Positions 1-8,749 of a DNA stretch of 64,000 nt are shown piece after piece. Source of the stretch: Aquitalea palustris. GTDB taxonomy: Bacteria; Pseudomonadota; Gammaproteobacteria; Burkholderiales; Chromobacteriaceae. Within the stretch, counting starts at the first letter, position 1. Every line of letters starts with the position of its first letter. The stretch is from the NCBI RefSeq assembly GCF_003693445.1, contig NZ_RFAR01000051.1, forward strand, positions 1-64,000, written 5' to 3'. The position numbers were made by a program, and so were the translations under genes. The notes below the pieces were generated by a model. The model had not been told where the DNA came from. It searched no databases and saw nothing but the letters and a program-made list of their open reading frames with translations.

Positions 1-30
1 GAAGAAGTGCTGCGCCGCCTGCGCGCCTGA
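1..30 (+). CDS. 3' end of an unidentified gene
   Basis: The first nine codons of the window read EEVLRRLRA followed by TGA. A strong terminator follows 21 bases later, which supports a genuine gene end on the plus strand. The rest lies outside the window, so the product cannot be identified. Confidence 0.5.
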   Translation, partial: EEVLRRLRA

Positions 31-51
31 GCGGTTTTCGGCTGTGCAAGT

Positions 52-81
52 CAAAAAGCCACCCTGCGGGGTGGCTTTTTG
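52..81. terminator. Bidirectional rho-independent terminator
   Basis: Perfect 13-base inverted repeat (CAAAAAGCCACCC / GGGTGGCTTTTTG) with a 4-base loop. A-run on the left and T-run on the right, so it can stop the gene ending at 30 and the minus-strand permease ending at 97. Confidence 0.9.
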
Positions 82-96
82 CATGCTGGCGTCGGC

Positions 97-1473
97 CTAG
101 TTCTGGCTGACCAGGCGTGGCTGGCGCACAAAGCGGTATAGCAGCACCAGCAGCAACAGGAAGGGCAGGCCGAAGGCCAGCGTCAGGCGGAAGACATCGG
201 TGAAGGCGGTGGTGAGCAGGATGGCCAGCATCAGCCCCAGTCCCATCAGGGTGGAAACCGGAAAGCCGGGCAGGCGGAAAGCCAGCGGCTGGCTGCCATG
301 GCGCTGGTGATGGCGGCGGAAATGCCAGTGGGTGAGGAAGATCATCATCCAGGTAAACAGCGCGCCAAACATCGACAGCGACATCATCAGCGTGAAGGCC
401 TGCTCGGGAAACAGCACAAACAGCAGGGTGGCCAGCGCAATACCGCTGGTGGACAGCAGCAGCGCGTTGAGCGGAATGCCGTGGGGGTTCAGCTTGCCCA
501 GGCTGGCCGGGGCATCACCGGCGCGCGACAGGCTGAACATCATGCGGGTGGTGATGTAGAGCTGGCTGTTCATGGCGGACAGCGCGGCGATGATGACGAC
601 AAAGTTGAGAATGCCCGCGGCGTAGGGAATGCCCAGCACCTGCATCACGGTGACAAAGGGGCTGCTGCCCTTGTCCAGTCCGTCCCAGGGGACGATGGTC
701 AGGATCAGGGTCAGCGACAAGAGATAAAACACCAGCAGGCGCACAATGGTGGCGCGAAAGGCGTGGCGCACCGCCTGCTCCGGGTGTTCCGCCTCACCGG
801 CGGCCACGGCAATCATTTCCACGCTCAGATAGCTGAAGATGGAAATCACCACCGCCACCCACATGCCCCACCAGCCGTGCGGGAAAAACCCGCCATGGCC
901 GGTGAAGTGCCGGGTGCCATAAGCCGGATTGCCGCTGCCCCACACCATATAACTCCCCAGCAGGATGAAGCCGACGATGGCAAAGATCTTGATGGCGGAA
1001 AACCAGTATTCCACGGTGCCAAAGGCTTTGACGCTCATGGCATTGACGCCGATCAGCACGCCGGAAAACAGCAGGATCCAGATCCACGACGGCGTGTCGG
1101 GGAACCAGTACTGCATGTATTCGGCCACTGCCGTGACTTCGGTGCCCACCGCCATGACGATGCAGGTCCAGTAGCTGTAACGCACCAGAAAGCCGGCCAG
1201 CGGGCTGATGTAATGTTCGGCAAAAGCGCCAAACGAGCCGGATGTGGCATGGGCGATGGTCATCTCTGCCAGGCAGCCCATCAGCAGCAGGGTGATCAGC
1301 CCGCCGATGGCGTAGCTGAGCAAGACACTGGGGCCGGCAAAGCCGATGGCAAACTTGCTGCCGAGGAACAGGCCGGTGCCAATGGCACCGCCGATGGCGA
1401 TCATGCTCATTTGCCGGCCACTCAGCCGGCGTTGCAGGCCGCTTTCGCGTTGCTGGATCTGTTTGAAGCTCAT
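97..1473 (-). CDS. Amino acid permease (APC family), kyn-linked
   Basis: 458-residue inner-membrane transporter of the amino acid-polyamine-organocation superfamily. The N-terminal region carries the family signature (SMIAIGGAIGTGLFLGS, about residues 23-39), and the rest resolves into about twelve hydrophobic segments. The start is supported by an AAGGAG box six bases upstream. It lies 130 bases downstream of kynU in the same direction, so tryptophan or kynurenine uptake is a reasonable inference. The sequence does not fix the substrate; GABA, proline or aromatic amino acid permeases look alike at this level. Family assignment is firm. Confidence 0.88.
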   Translation of the reverse strand: MSFKQIQQRESGLQRRLSGRQMSMIAIGGAIGTGLFLGSKFAIGFAGPSVLLSYAIGGLITLLLMGCLAEMTIAHATSGSFGAFAEHYISPLAGFLVRYSYWTCIVMAVGTEVTAVAEYMQYWFPDTPSWIWILLFSGVLIGVNAMSVKAFGTVEYWFSAIKIFAIVGFILLGSYMVWGSGNPAYGTRHFTGHGGFFPHGWWGMWVAVVISIFSYLSVEMIAVAAGEAEHPEQAVRHAFRATIVRLLVFYLLSLTLILTIVPWDGLDKGSSPFVTVMQVLGIPYAAGILNFVVIIAALSAMNSQLYITTRMMFSLSRAGDAPASLGKLNPHGIPLNALLLSTSGIALATLLFVLFPEQAFTLMMSLSMFGALFTWMMIFLTHWHFRRHHQRHGSQPLAFRLPGFPVSTLMGLGLMLAILLTTAFTDVFRLTLAFGLPFLLLLVLLYRFVRQPRLVSQN

Positions 1474-1603
1474 GTCTTCTCCTTATCTTCCTTGGTGGGA
1501 CGGCGCATTTCTCTTGGACGTGGGGCGTCCTGGATGCGCTCGGCTCCCGTGATGGTGTGCGGCTGGGTGAAGGCCGCCCACCGGGCGGCGGGCGGGAATG
1601 GGC

Positions 1604-2854
1604 TCAGGTCACCGCGTGACGCTGCTTGAAGCGCGGCTGGTCCCAGCTGGCGCTGTCCAGGATGTCGCGCAGGATGTCCACGGCATCCCAGATATCGGCA
1701 TGGCTCAGATAGAGCGGGGTGATGCCAAAGCGCAGCACCTCTGGCTCGCGGTAGTCACCGATCACGCCGCGGTCGATCAGCGCCTGCATCACCGCATAGC
1801 CCTCGGGGTGGCGGTAGCTGACATGACTGCCGCGCTGTGCATGCGCGCGCGGGGTGATCAGCGTCAGCGGATGCTGGCTGCAGCGCTGTTCCACCAGCTG
1901 GATGAACAGGTCGGTCAGCGCCAGCGACTTTTGCCGCAGTGCCGCCATGCTGGTTTGCAGGGTGGCGTCCAGTCCGCACTCCACCAGCGACATCGACAGG
2001 ATGGGCTGGGTGCCGCACAGAAAGCGGCGGATGCCCTGGGCCGGCTGGTAATCCACCGCCATGTCAAACGGGCGCGAGTGGCCCCACCAGCCGGACAGGG
2101 GCTGCCAGAAGGCATCCTGATGGCGCGGGGCCACCCAGATGAAGGCCGGTGAGCCGGGGCCGCCATTGAGGTATTTGTAGGTGCAACCCACGGCAAAGTC
2201 GGCGGCACTGCCATTCAGGTCCACTGGCACGGCACCGGCGGCGTGGGCCAGGTCCCAGATGGTGAGTGCGCCATGCTGATGCGCCAGGGCAGTGACGGCG
2301 GCCATGTCATGCATGGCACCGGTGCGGTAATTGACGTGCGACAGCAGCAGCACCGCCACATCGTCACCCAGTGCCTGTTGCAGCGACAGCGTGTCGTCGA
2401 TCAGCCGCATTTCATAGCCCTGCTGCAGCAGGTCCATCATGCCCTGGATCATGTACAGGTCGGTGGGGAAGTTGTCGCGCTCCGAGACAATCACCTTGCG
2501 CTGCGGTGCACTGGCTTGCTGGATGCGGATGGCGGCCGCCAGCGCCTTGAAAATGTTCAGTGAAGTGGTATCGGTGATCACCACTTCGTCGCTGCCGGCT
2601 CCGATCAATCCGGCCAGCTTGTTGCCCAGCCGGCGCGGCAGCTCGAACCAGCCGGCAGTGTTCCAGCTGCGGATCAGGCCCTCGCCCCATTCCTGGCGCA
2701 ATACCTGCAGGCTGCGCGCCTCGGCGCTGGTGGGCAGTACGCCCAGTGAATTGCCATCCAGATAGATCACGTTTTCCGGCAGGGCAAATTGCTGGCGCAG
2801 GGCGGCCAGTTGATCCTGGCGGTCGGCGGCCAGGCAGTCTTCACGGGTGAGCAT
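1604..2854 (-). CDS. kynU: Kynureninase
   Basis: 416 residues, the usual length for bacterial kynureninase, a cytosolic PLP enzyme that cleaves kynurenine to anthranilate and alanine. The N-terminal [11 protein letters not shown] motif (about residues 31-41) is characteristic. [15 protein letters not shown] contains the PLP lysine, about K227. The start codon overlaps the kynB stop by one base (TGATG), which implies translational coupling. With kynB and the downstream permease it forms a tryptophan-degradation operon. No kynA (tryptophan 2,3-dioxygenase) is seen here, so the first step must be encoded elsewhere. Confidence 0.96.
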   Translation of the reverse strand: MLTREDCLAADRQDQLAALRQQFALPENVIYLDGNSLGVLPTSAEARSLQVLRQEWGEGLIRSWNTAGWFELPRRLGNKLAGLIGAGSDEVVITDTTSLNIFKALAAAIRIQQASAPQRKVIVSERDNFPTDLYMIQGMMDLLQQGYEMRLIDDTLSLQQALGDDVAVLLLSHVNYRTGAMHDMAAVTALAHQHGALTIWDLAHAAGAVPVDLNGSAADFAVGCTYKYLNGGPGSPAFIWVAPRHQDAFWQPLSGWWGHSRPFDMAVDYQPAQGIRRFLCGTQPILSMSLVECGLDATLQTSMAALRQKSLALTDLFIQLVEQRCSQHPLTLITPRAHAQRGSHVSYRHPEGYAVMQALIDRGVIGDYREPEVLRFGITPLYLSHADIWDAVDILRDILDSASWDQPRFKQRHAVT

Positions 2855-3522
2855 CAGTCTCTCCTTGCGGTGGTGGTGCTGGTTGTCGGGGACGGGATGG
2901 TGCGCAGCACGGCGCGTACCGGGCTGGCATCCAGATTGATCAGTTTCAGTGGCAGGGCAATCAGCTCGTAGTCGCCTGCTGCGATCTCGTCCAGGTAGAG
3001 GTTTTCCAGAATGGCCATGCCGTGGCGGGCGACTGCGTGATGGGCGGCCAGCGTCTTGCTGTCTGCCGCATCCAGCGAGGCGCTGTCCACGCCGATCAGC
3101 CGCACACCCTGCTGGCCCAGCCAGTCAATCAATGCCGGGTCCATGGCGCAGAATGCCGGGTCCCATTGTTGGGGAAACTGCCGGTAACTGCGGATCAGCA
3201 GCCGTGGTGGCAGCGGGGCCGGCTGGTCTGCCAGCGCCTGCTGCAGTCTGGCCAGGCTCAGTAGTGGCGCTGCATCCAGGCAGTGCACCACGCGGCAGGG
3301 GCCAAGATAGGCATCCAGCCCGACCAGGCCGATGGCTAGGCCGTCCGCCTGATAATGCAGCGGGGCATCGGCATGGGCGCCGCTGTGGGGGGACAGGGTC
3401 AGCCGAGCCACATTGACCGGGCAGTGTGCATCCAGCTGCCAGGCCGGGCTTTCCTGTAACGCGGTATCTCCCGGCCACACCGGCATACCGGCATGCAATG
3501 GCGGGCTGATGTCATACAGCAT
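2854..3522 (-). CDS. kynB: Kynurenine formamidase (cyclase-type arylformamidase)
   Basis: 222 residues beginning [19 protein letters not shown]. It hydrolyses N-formylkynurenine to kynurenine and formate. The metal-binding motif [12 protein letters not shown] of the cyclase/KynB family is present. I prefer the second in-frame ATG (3522) over the one four codons earlier (3534), because GGAGAG sits just before it and the protein then starts as the family does. It is the first gene of kynB-kynU-permease and is coupled to kynU. Confidence 0.94.
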   Translation of the reverse strand: MLYDISPPLHAGMPVWPGDTALQESPAWQLDAHCPVNVARLTLSPHSGAHADAPLHYQADGLAIGLVGLDAYLGPCRVVHCLDAAPLLSLARLQQALADQPAPLPPRLLIRSYRQFPQQWDPAFCAMDPALIDWLGQQGVRLIGVDSASLDAADSKTLAAHHAVARHGMAILENLYLDEIAAGDYELIALPLKLINLDASPVRAVLRTIPSPTTSTTTARRD

Positions 3523-3579
3523 GCTGCTCTCCATGGATTGGGCAATTCATGTTAGCACCGTGATTGTTTTGAAAAATTG

Positions 3580-3592
3580 CAAGTTCAACTTG
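3580..3592. promoter_or_regulatory. Candidate KynR operator in the kynB-kynR divergent region
   Basis: Palindrome CAAGTT-C-AACTTG in the AT-rich gap between kynB and the Lrp-type regulator. Position and symmetry suit a regulator site. Assignment to this regulator is inference. Confidence 0.5.
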
Positions 3593-3654
3593 TGAATTGG
3601 TGATATTTCGCAGAATATTCGACAGGAATGATTGAGTAAGAAAGGAAGTTGCAA

Positions 3655-4125
3655 ATGCAGCTGGATGCCATTGATATGCGGATTCTTTCCGCGCTGCAGC
3701 ACAACGGCCGGCTCAGCAATCAGGACCTGGCCGACCAGGTGGCGCTGTCACCCTCGGCTTGTCTGCGCCGGGTACGCACGCTGGAGGAGGGCGGGCTGAT
3801 TCGCGGCTACCACGCCGAACTGGATGCGGTGGCGCTGGGCTTCGAGCTGGAGGCCATCGTGCAGGTGTCGCTGGATCGCAGCCGCGATGACTGGCATGGC
3901 GAGTTCTTGCTGCAGATGCAGGCCTTCGAGGAGGTGACCGCCGCCCATGTGGTGGCCGGGCCCTGCAATTACATCCTGCATGTGCGCTGTCGCAGCCTGC
4001 CGGCGTTTTCCGATTTCATCGTCGACAAGCTGAACAAGGTGCCCGGCATGCGCGATATCTGTTCCTTCATCGTGCTGAAAACCGTGAAGGACACCCGTGA
4101 CCGGCTGCCGCTGGCCGGGGGCTGA
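3655..4125 (+). CDS. kynR: Lrp/AsnC-family regulator of the kyn genes
   Basis: 156 residues. The N-terminal winged helix-turn-helix (about residues 1-55, with LSNQDLADQVALSPSACLRR) is followed by an Lrp/AsnC effector-binding domain (about 65-145). It is transcribed divergently from kynB, the arrangement of the known KynR activators that respond to kynurenine. The ATG at 3655 is chosen over the TTG at 3649 because AAAGGAAG ends too close to the TTG. The link to kynurenine is inferred from position; the DNA-binding family is clear. Confidence 0.88.
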   Translation: MQLDAIDMRILSALQHNGRLSNQDLADQVALSPSACLRRVRTLEEGGLIRGYHAELDAVALGFELEAIVQVSLDRSRDDWHGEFLLQMQAFEEVTAAHVVAGPCNYILHVRCRSLPAFSDFIVDKLNKVPGMRDICSFIVLKTVKDTRDRLPLAGG

Positions 4126-4290
4126 GGCGGGAGCGTCACGGTAACAAAAGCCTTGTATGCTTGAGTGGAGGCCGCTACGGCCCGCTGGTCCGCCCGACTT
4201 ACCTTGGCTGCGAGCAAAAACTCTAAAAAAATGGATTTTGTGCAAAGGGATGGGGGATAATGCCGCCCAGCCAAACTGAGGTTCATCAAA

Positions 4291-5535
4291 ATGAAGTGTG
4301 TTGACGATTTCCGCCTGCGTCTGGGCAAGCAAGAGCTGGTTCCCATCATGGTCGGCGGCATGGGTGTGGATATCTCCACCGTGGCCCTGTCGCTGGAAGC
4401 GGCCCGTCTGGGCGGCATCGGTCATATTTCCGATGCCATGGTGCCGACGGTCACTGACCGCCGCTTCAATACCAAGTTCGTCAAGGACAAGCTCAAGCAG
4501 TACAAATTCAATGTGGAAAATGCCGACAAGTCCGTGGTGAAGTTTGACCTGGACATCCTGGCTGAAGCCACCAAAATGCACGTTGGCTCCGCCATGGAAG
4601 CCAAAAAGGGCGATGGGCTGATTTTCATCAACTGCATGGAAAAGCTCACCATGAATGCGCCCAAGGAAACCTTGCGCGTACGCATGCAAACCGCCATGGA
4701 TGCCGGCATCGACGGCATCACCCTGGCCGCCGGCCTGCATCTGGGTTCGTTTGCGCTGATCGAGGACCACCCGCGTTTTCGTGATGTAAAGCTGGGCATC
4801 ATTGTTTCGTCGCTGCGCGCTTTGCAGCTGTTCCTGAAAAAGTCCGCCCGTACCGGCCGCCTGCCGGACTACGTGGTGGTGGAAGGCCCGCTGGCTGGCG
4901 GCCACCTGGGTTTCGGCATGGACTGGGCGCAGTATGATCTGGCCACCATCGTCGCCGATATCCACGCCTGGATGCAGGCCGAACAGCTGGATATCCCGCT
5001 GATTCCGGCTGGCGGCATCTTCACCGGCAGCGATGCCGTGGGTTTCCTGGAAAACGGTGCCAGTGCCGTGCAGGTGGCCACCCGCTTTACCGTCACCAGC
5101 GAATGCGGTCTGCCGGAAAAAGTGCAGCAGGAATATTTCAAGGCAACGGAAGACGATATCGAAGTCAACCAGCTGTCGCCCACCGGCTACCCGATGCGCA
5201 TGATCAAGTCCTGCCCGGCCATTGGCGACGGCATCCGTCCCAATTGCGAGGCTTACGGCTATCTGCTGGATGCCAATGGCAGCTGTGCCTACATCCAGGC
5301 CTATAACCGCGAAGTGGCGGCCCATCCGGGCGAGCGCCGCATCAAGGTGATGGACAAGACCTGTCTGTGCACCCACATGCGCAATTTCGATTGCTGGACC
5401 TGCGGTCAGTACACCTATCGCCTGAAAGACACTACCCGTCGCAAGGAGGATGGCAGCTACCAGATCCTCAGCGCCGAGCACGTGTTCAAGGATTACCAGT
5501 TCAGCAAGGATGGCAAGGTCGCCCTGCCGGATTGA
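4291..5535 (+). CDS. Nitronate monooxygenase-like flavoprotein with Cys-rich tail
   Basis: 414 residues with a TIM-barrel of the nitronate monooxygenase / 2-nitropropane dioxygenase family, expected to bind FMN. GGMGVDIS lies near the N-terminus, EGPLAGGHLG in the middle, and the phosphate-binding AGGIFTGSDAVGFL segment is followed by GASAVQVATRF. The C-terminal 60 residues are unusual: cysteines C358, C360, C368 and C371 (CxC-x7-CxxC) suggest a small metal or redox site. It stands alone with its own terminator. The physiological substrate is unknown. An enoyl-ACP reductase II-type role is less likely but shares the fold. Confidence 0.8.
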   Translation: MKCVDDFRLRLGKQELVPIMVGGMGVDISTVALSLEAARLGGIGHISDAMVPTVTDRRFNTKFVKDKLKQYKFNVENADKSVVKFDLDILAEATKMHVGSAMEAKKGDGLIFINCMEKLTMNAPKETLRVRMQTAMDAGIDGITLAAGLHLGSFALIEDHPRFRDVKLGIIVSSLRALQLFLKKSARTGRLPDYVVVEGPLAGGHLGFGMDWAQYDLATIVADIHAWMQAEQLDIPLIPAGGIFTGSDAVGFLENGASAVQVATRFTVTSECGLPEKVQQEYFKATEDDIEVNQLSPTGYPMRMIKSCPAIGDGIRPNCEAYGYLLDANGSCAYIQAYNREVAAHPGERRIKVMDKTCLCTHMRNFDCWTCGQYTYRLKDTTRRKEDGSYQILSAEHVFKDYQFSKDGKVALPD

Positions 5536-5576
5536 TGTCGCACACCGACCCGGTCTGGCTGGACCGGTAGTGGAAC

Positions 5577-5610
5577 ATGGCGAAACGCTACGGCGCTTCG
5601 CCATTTTTCT
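5577..5610 (+). terminator. Rho-independent terminator
   Basis: Stem ATGGCGAAacGC / GCgcTTCGCCAT with a TACG loop, followed by a T-run, just after the nitronate monooxygenase-like gene. Confidence 0.75.
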
Positions 5611-5672
5611 TGTTGAAGCGGCGCTGGCAGTAGTATTGTCGGAGCCTGTCTTGTCACTGTTTGAGGACTGCC

Positions 5673-6248
5673 ATGCCGGACCGTTTTGATCCCGCCACCA
5701 CCGCCCTGATCCTGATCGACCTGCAGCAGGGCATTCTCGGTTTTGCCAAACAACCCTATGACACCGAGCAGGTGCTGGAGCGCTCGGCGGCCCTTGCGCG
5801 GGCATTTCGTGCCGCTGCGGCGCCGGTGGTGCTGGTGCGGGTGGGCTGGTCGGCCGACGGTGCGGATGCACTGAAGCTGCCGACCGATCTGCAACCGCCA
5901 GCCACGCCAGTGCCGGACAACTGGCTGCAGCAGCCGGCCGAGCTGGAGGTGGCGGCCAGTGACATCCAGATCATCAAACGGCAGTGGAATGCCTTTTATG
6001 GCACGGAGCTGGATTTGCAGCTGCGTCGCCGTGGCGTGCGCACCGTGGTGCTGGCCGGTATCTCCACCCATATCGGGGTGGACTCGACGGCTCGGGCCGC
6101 CTGGGAGCGTGGCTATGCCGTGGTGCTGGCGGAGGATGCCATGAGCTGCCCGTTGCTGGAGTGTCACCAGTTTTCCGTGCAGCATATCTTTCCGCGGCTG
6201 GGTCGGGTACGCAGCACGGCCGAGGTGCTGCAGGCGCTGGTCGTCTAG
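5673..6248 (+). CDS. YecD-type isochorismatase-family hydrolase
   Basis: 191-residue cysteine-hydrolase-superfamily protein. The Asp (D16 in ILIDLQQG) and Lys (K102 in IIKRQWNAFYG) of the catalytic triad are present. The usual nucleophilic Cys position reads STHIGVDSTA, with Gly at 135, as in EntB-type isochorismatases and E. coli YecD, which this protein resembles along its length. The substrate is therefore unlikely to be handled by thiol catalysis and remains unknown. The ATG at 5673 is preferred over the TTG at 5661 because a GAGGAC box precedes it. arfB follows after 4 bases, probably co-transcribed. Confidence 0.85.
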   Translation: MPDRFDPATTALILIDLQQGILGFAKQPYDTEQVLERSAALARAFRAAAAPVVLVRVGWSADGADALKLPTDLQPPATPVPDNWLQQPAELEVAASDIQIIKRQWNAFYGTELDLQLRRRGVRTVVLAGISTHIGVDSTARAAWERGYAVVLAEDAMSCPLLECHQFSVQHIFPRLGRVRSTAEVLQALVV

Positions 6249-6252
6249 CTGC

Positions 6253-6660
6253 ATGGGGCGTGAAGATTGCCGCATCGACCCGCAGCAGGTCGAGCTGACG
6301 GCCATCCGTGCCCAGGGTGCGGGTGGTCAGAACGTCAACAAGGTGTCGTCGGCCATTCACTTGCGTTTCGATGTCATGGCTTCCAGCCTGCCCGAGCGCG
6401 TCAAGCTGCGGCTGTTGGCGCTGGGCGATGCCCGCCTGAGCAAGGAGGGCGTCATCATCATCAAGGCGCAGCAGCACCGCACACAGGAGCTGAACCGTGC
6501 CGATGCGCTGGCGCGGCTGCAGGCCATGGTGGATGCGGCCGCGCATGTGCCCAAGGCCAGGCATGCCACCCGGCCTACTTATGGCTCGAAACAGCGCAGG
6601 CTGGAGGGCAAGTCGCGGCGCAGCGGCATCAAGGCCTTGCGCGGCAAGATCGCGGATTGA
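6253..6660 (+). CDS. arfB: Peptidyl-tRNA hydrolase ArfB (ribosome rescue)
   Basis: 135 residues. The release-factor-like catalytic domain has the GGQ motif at residues 24-26 (RAQGAGGQNVNKV). A basic C-terminal tail (about residues 100-135, GSKQRRLEGKSRRSG) is of the kind that enters the empty mRNA channel of a stalled ribosome. No stop-codon recognition domains are present, which separates it from RF1 and RF2. The known role is hydrolysis of peptidyl-tRNA on non-stop ribosomes, as a backup to trans-translation. It starts 4 bases after the YecD-like gene. Confidence 0.94.
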   Translation: MGREDCRIDPQQVELTAIRAQGAGGQNVNKVSSAIHLRFDVMASSLPERVKLRLLALGDARLSKEGVIIIKAQQHRTQELNRADALARLQAMVDAAAHVPKARHATRPTYGSKQRRLEGKSRRSGIKALRGKIAD

Positions 6661-6679
6661 TACGGCGGGGCAGTGGGTC

Positions 6680-7879
6680 TCAGGCGCGCCGGCTATGCTG
6701 GCAGCTGGGAATGATGTGCTTGCCCAGTTCATCCGCCGGTACCGGCCGGCACAGCAGAAAGCCTTGCAGCTCGATGTCCGGGTGCTGTGCGCACAGATAG
6801 TCCAGGTCCTCGGTATTGTCGATGCCCTCTGCCACCATGCGCAGGCCCAGTTCGCGGGCAATATTGGCCATGCCGGAAATGATGCTCTGGCTGCGCGCGT
6901 CGCGGTGGATGTCCTTGATCAGGATGCGGTCGAACTTCAGCTCGGTCAGCGGCAGGTTCTTGATGTGTTCCAGCGTGGTATGGCCGGTGCCAAAATCATC
7001 CAGCGACAATTCGAAACCACGCATGCGCAGCCGCAGCAGGGTGGCCAGGGTGTGGCCGAAATTGGTGAAGGCCATGGTCTCGGTGATTTCCAGCACGATG
7101 CGGTCAAACGCCAGCCCACGCGATGTCACCTGCTCGACCAGCCAGTCGAGAAACTCGCGGTCATCCAGCAAGCGCCGTGACAGATTGATCGACAGCCGCA
7201 GCTGCTGCATGTTGGGCTCGCGGATCAGCATGTCCAGGCTGGTTTGCACGATGCGGTTGGTCAGCAGCGAAATAAAGCCTTCGTGTTCCAGCATGCCGAT
7301 GAACTGATTGGGCCCCAGTATGCCTTGCTGCGGGTGACGCCAGCGCGCCAGCGCCTCGATCTGCACCGCACGACCCTGACGCAGATCGTAAATCGGCTGG
7401 TAAAAGGCGCAAAACTGGTTGTGGGCCAGCCCGGTGATGATGTCGATCAGCGGCAGGCTGCTCTTGCTGTCGCCGATGTCCTGCTGCACATCGAGCAGGC
7501 GGGTGATTTCGGTCAGGAACAAATCATCATCAATGGGCTTGGCCAGGTGGCCGATGCCGGTGAAACCCAGCTCCTGGGCGGCGCGCACGCTGTTGGACAG
7601 TAGTTCTGGCGAGTGGCCGCTGATTAGCAGCAATGATGGAATGTGCGGTTGGCGCGACAGTTGCTCCACCAGTTCGATGCCATCCATGCCTGGCATGTTC
7701 AGATCGGTGATGACCAGGTCCAGTTTGGGAATCTTGCGACTGAGCTGAAAAGCCCAGCTGCCGTCGGCAGCCTCGTGTACCACGGTATTGGGTATTTGCA
7801 GGCAGAGCGCCTTGAGCAGGCTGCGCTGACTGCTGCTGTCTTCAGCGAGCAGGATTTGTCTTGGAATCTGGATGGTCAT
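6680..7879 (-). CDS. Response regulator with REC and EAL domains (c-di-GMP phosphodiesterase)
   Basis: 399 residues. The receiver domain (about 7-125) has phosphoacceptor D59 in VITDLNMPGMDG and the conserved Lys in LAKPID. The EAL domain (about 145-390) retains E175-A-L, the metal-binding Asn in SINLSRR, EITET, DDFGTGHT, the Lys in LKFDRIL, and QGFLLCRP. All expected catalytic residues are visible, so active hydrolysis of cyclic di-GMP is likely. No partner histidine kinase is adjacent. An in-frame TTG at 7912 is possible, but the ATG at 7879 places the REC domain normally. Neither start has a strong ribosome binding site. Confidence 0.9.
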   Translation of the reverse strand: MTIQIPRQILLAEDSSSQRSLLKALCLQIPNTVVHEAADGSWAFQLSRKIPKLDLVITDLNMPGMDGIELVEQLSRQPHIPSLLLISGHSPELLSNSVRAAQELGFTGIGHLAKPIDDDLFLTEITRLLDVQQDIGDSKSSLPLIDIITGLAHNQFCAFYQPIYDLRQGRAVQIEALARWRHPQQGILGPNQFIGMLEHEGFISLLTNRIVQTSLDMLIREPNMQQLRLSINLSRRLLDDREFLDWLVEQVTSRGLAFDRIVLEITETMAFTNFGHTLATLLRLRMRGFELSLDDFGTGHTTLEHIKNLPLTELKFDRILIKDIHRDARSQSIISGMANIARELGLRMVAEGIDNTEDLDYLCAQHPDIELQGFLLCRPVPADELGKHIIPSCQHSRRA

Positions 7880-8250
7880 GGCTGACGCACTGTTCAGAAG
7901 GGTATGTCTCAATCTAAGCAGGTGTCATGCATTCTTGCCAGTGGAAAAATCGATAAATCGTGTATTTGTAAATTCTTATTATGAATTTAACCAGATTTTA
8001 CTTTGAATGAATTGCGATTGGCTGGTGCAGTGCACAAAGGGCAGGAGCAAGCGGCTGAAGGCCGGGACAAGGGTCCGGCGGCCGGGCAGCCGTCAAGCGG
8101 TCACCTGCCGCAAAGCGATGGACCGGGCGGTCATCACTTCCGGGGCAGTGTGCTGCGATATGATGCCGGGCCGAATGGCCGGCGGGCAAGGCAGGAACTG
8201 ACTACGCGACCCACAGGTGGGGCTGAGTGGCCGCGAGGCGACTCAGCTTA
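7880..8250. other. Intergenic region between REC-EAL gene and infA
   Basis: 371 bases. An AT-rich segment at about 7945-8005 probably holds the promoter of the REC-EAL gene. The remainder is GC-rich, and I see no convincing gene or clean terminator in it. Confidence 0.5.
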
Positions 8251-8514
8251 TCAACGACGCTTGAAGTGGTGCGGTGCGCCGCCGCCAACCGGAGCGGTCG
8301 GATGACGGAAGTTGATGCGACCCTTGGTCAGGTCGTAGGGAGACATTTCCACGGTCACGCGGTCGCCAACCAGTACGCGAATACGGTGCATCTTCATCTT
8401 GCCCGAGCCATAGGCCAGGATTTCCACGTTGTTGTCCAGACGCACGCGGAAGCGCGATTCCGGCAGCATTTCAATGACAACGCCTTGCAGCTCGATCATG
8501 TCTTCTTTGGACAT
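8251..8514 (-). CDS. infA: Translation initiation factor IF-1, long form
   Basis: 87-residue S1/OB-fold protein beginning [18 protein letters not shown], with [18 protein letters not shown] near the end of the core. IF-1 occupies the ribosomal A site during initiation. The core matches the standard 72-residue factor, followed by about 15 extra residues ([13 protein letters not shown]). Many betaproteobacteria carry such an infA copy outside the ribosomal protein cluster. AAAGGA lies seven bases before the ATG. It is monocistronic here, with a leader of about 200 bases. Confidence 0.95.
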   Translation of the reverse strand: MSKEDMIELQGVVIEMLPESRFRVRLDNNVEILAYGSGKMKMHRIRVLVGDRVTVEMSPYDLTKGRINFRHPTAPVGGGAPHHFKRR

Positions 8515-8720
8515 TAACGATTCCTTTCAGTGTAACGGGTGGGCCAATAGCCCATGCGGCAGTCCCTCACGGAGCGCCGCACGATCTGTGATAACAGATT
8601 GCTTCTATCGATAACCAAGCAGGTAAGACAGGTAGCACACAGTAAAAATGTGCCGTTACCAAGGCAAGGCAGACGGATTGAACCCCGTGCTGGGGAACGG
8701 TCCGGAAGGAGGCAGGGCGC

Positions 8721-8749
8721 ATTATACGGCTAAATGGCTGATTTGTCAG
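8721..8749 (-). promoter_or_regulatory. Sigma-70 promoter for infA
   Basis: On the minus strand CTGACA and TATAAT are separated by exactly 17 bases. This predicts a start near 8714 and a 5' untranslated leader of about 200 bases before infA. Confidence 0.8.

Noticed and set aside
298-1629. Long plus-strand open frame opposite the kyn-linked permease
   Set aside because: It is the antisense mirror of a clear permease. The translation is His/Gln/Gly-rich with no fold pattern, and no ribosome binding site precedes it.
3748-5871. A 707-codon minus-strand frame across the kynR and nitronate monooxygenase-like genes
   Set aside because: It covers two well-supported plus-strand genes and an intergenic gap. 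Its product is a low-complexity His/Gln/Gly-rich shadow produced by the GC-rich codon pattern.
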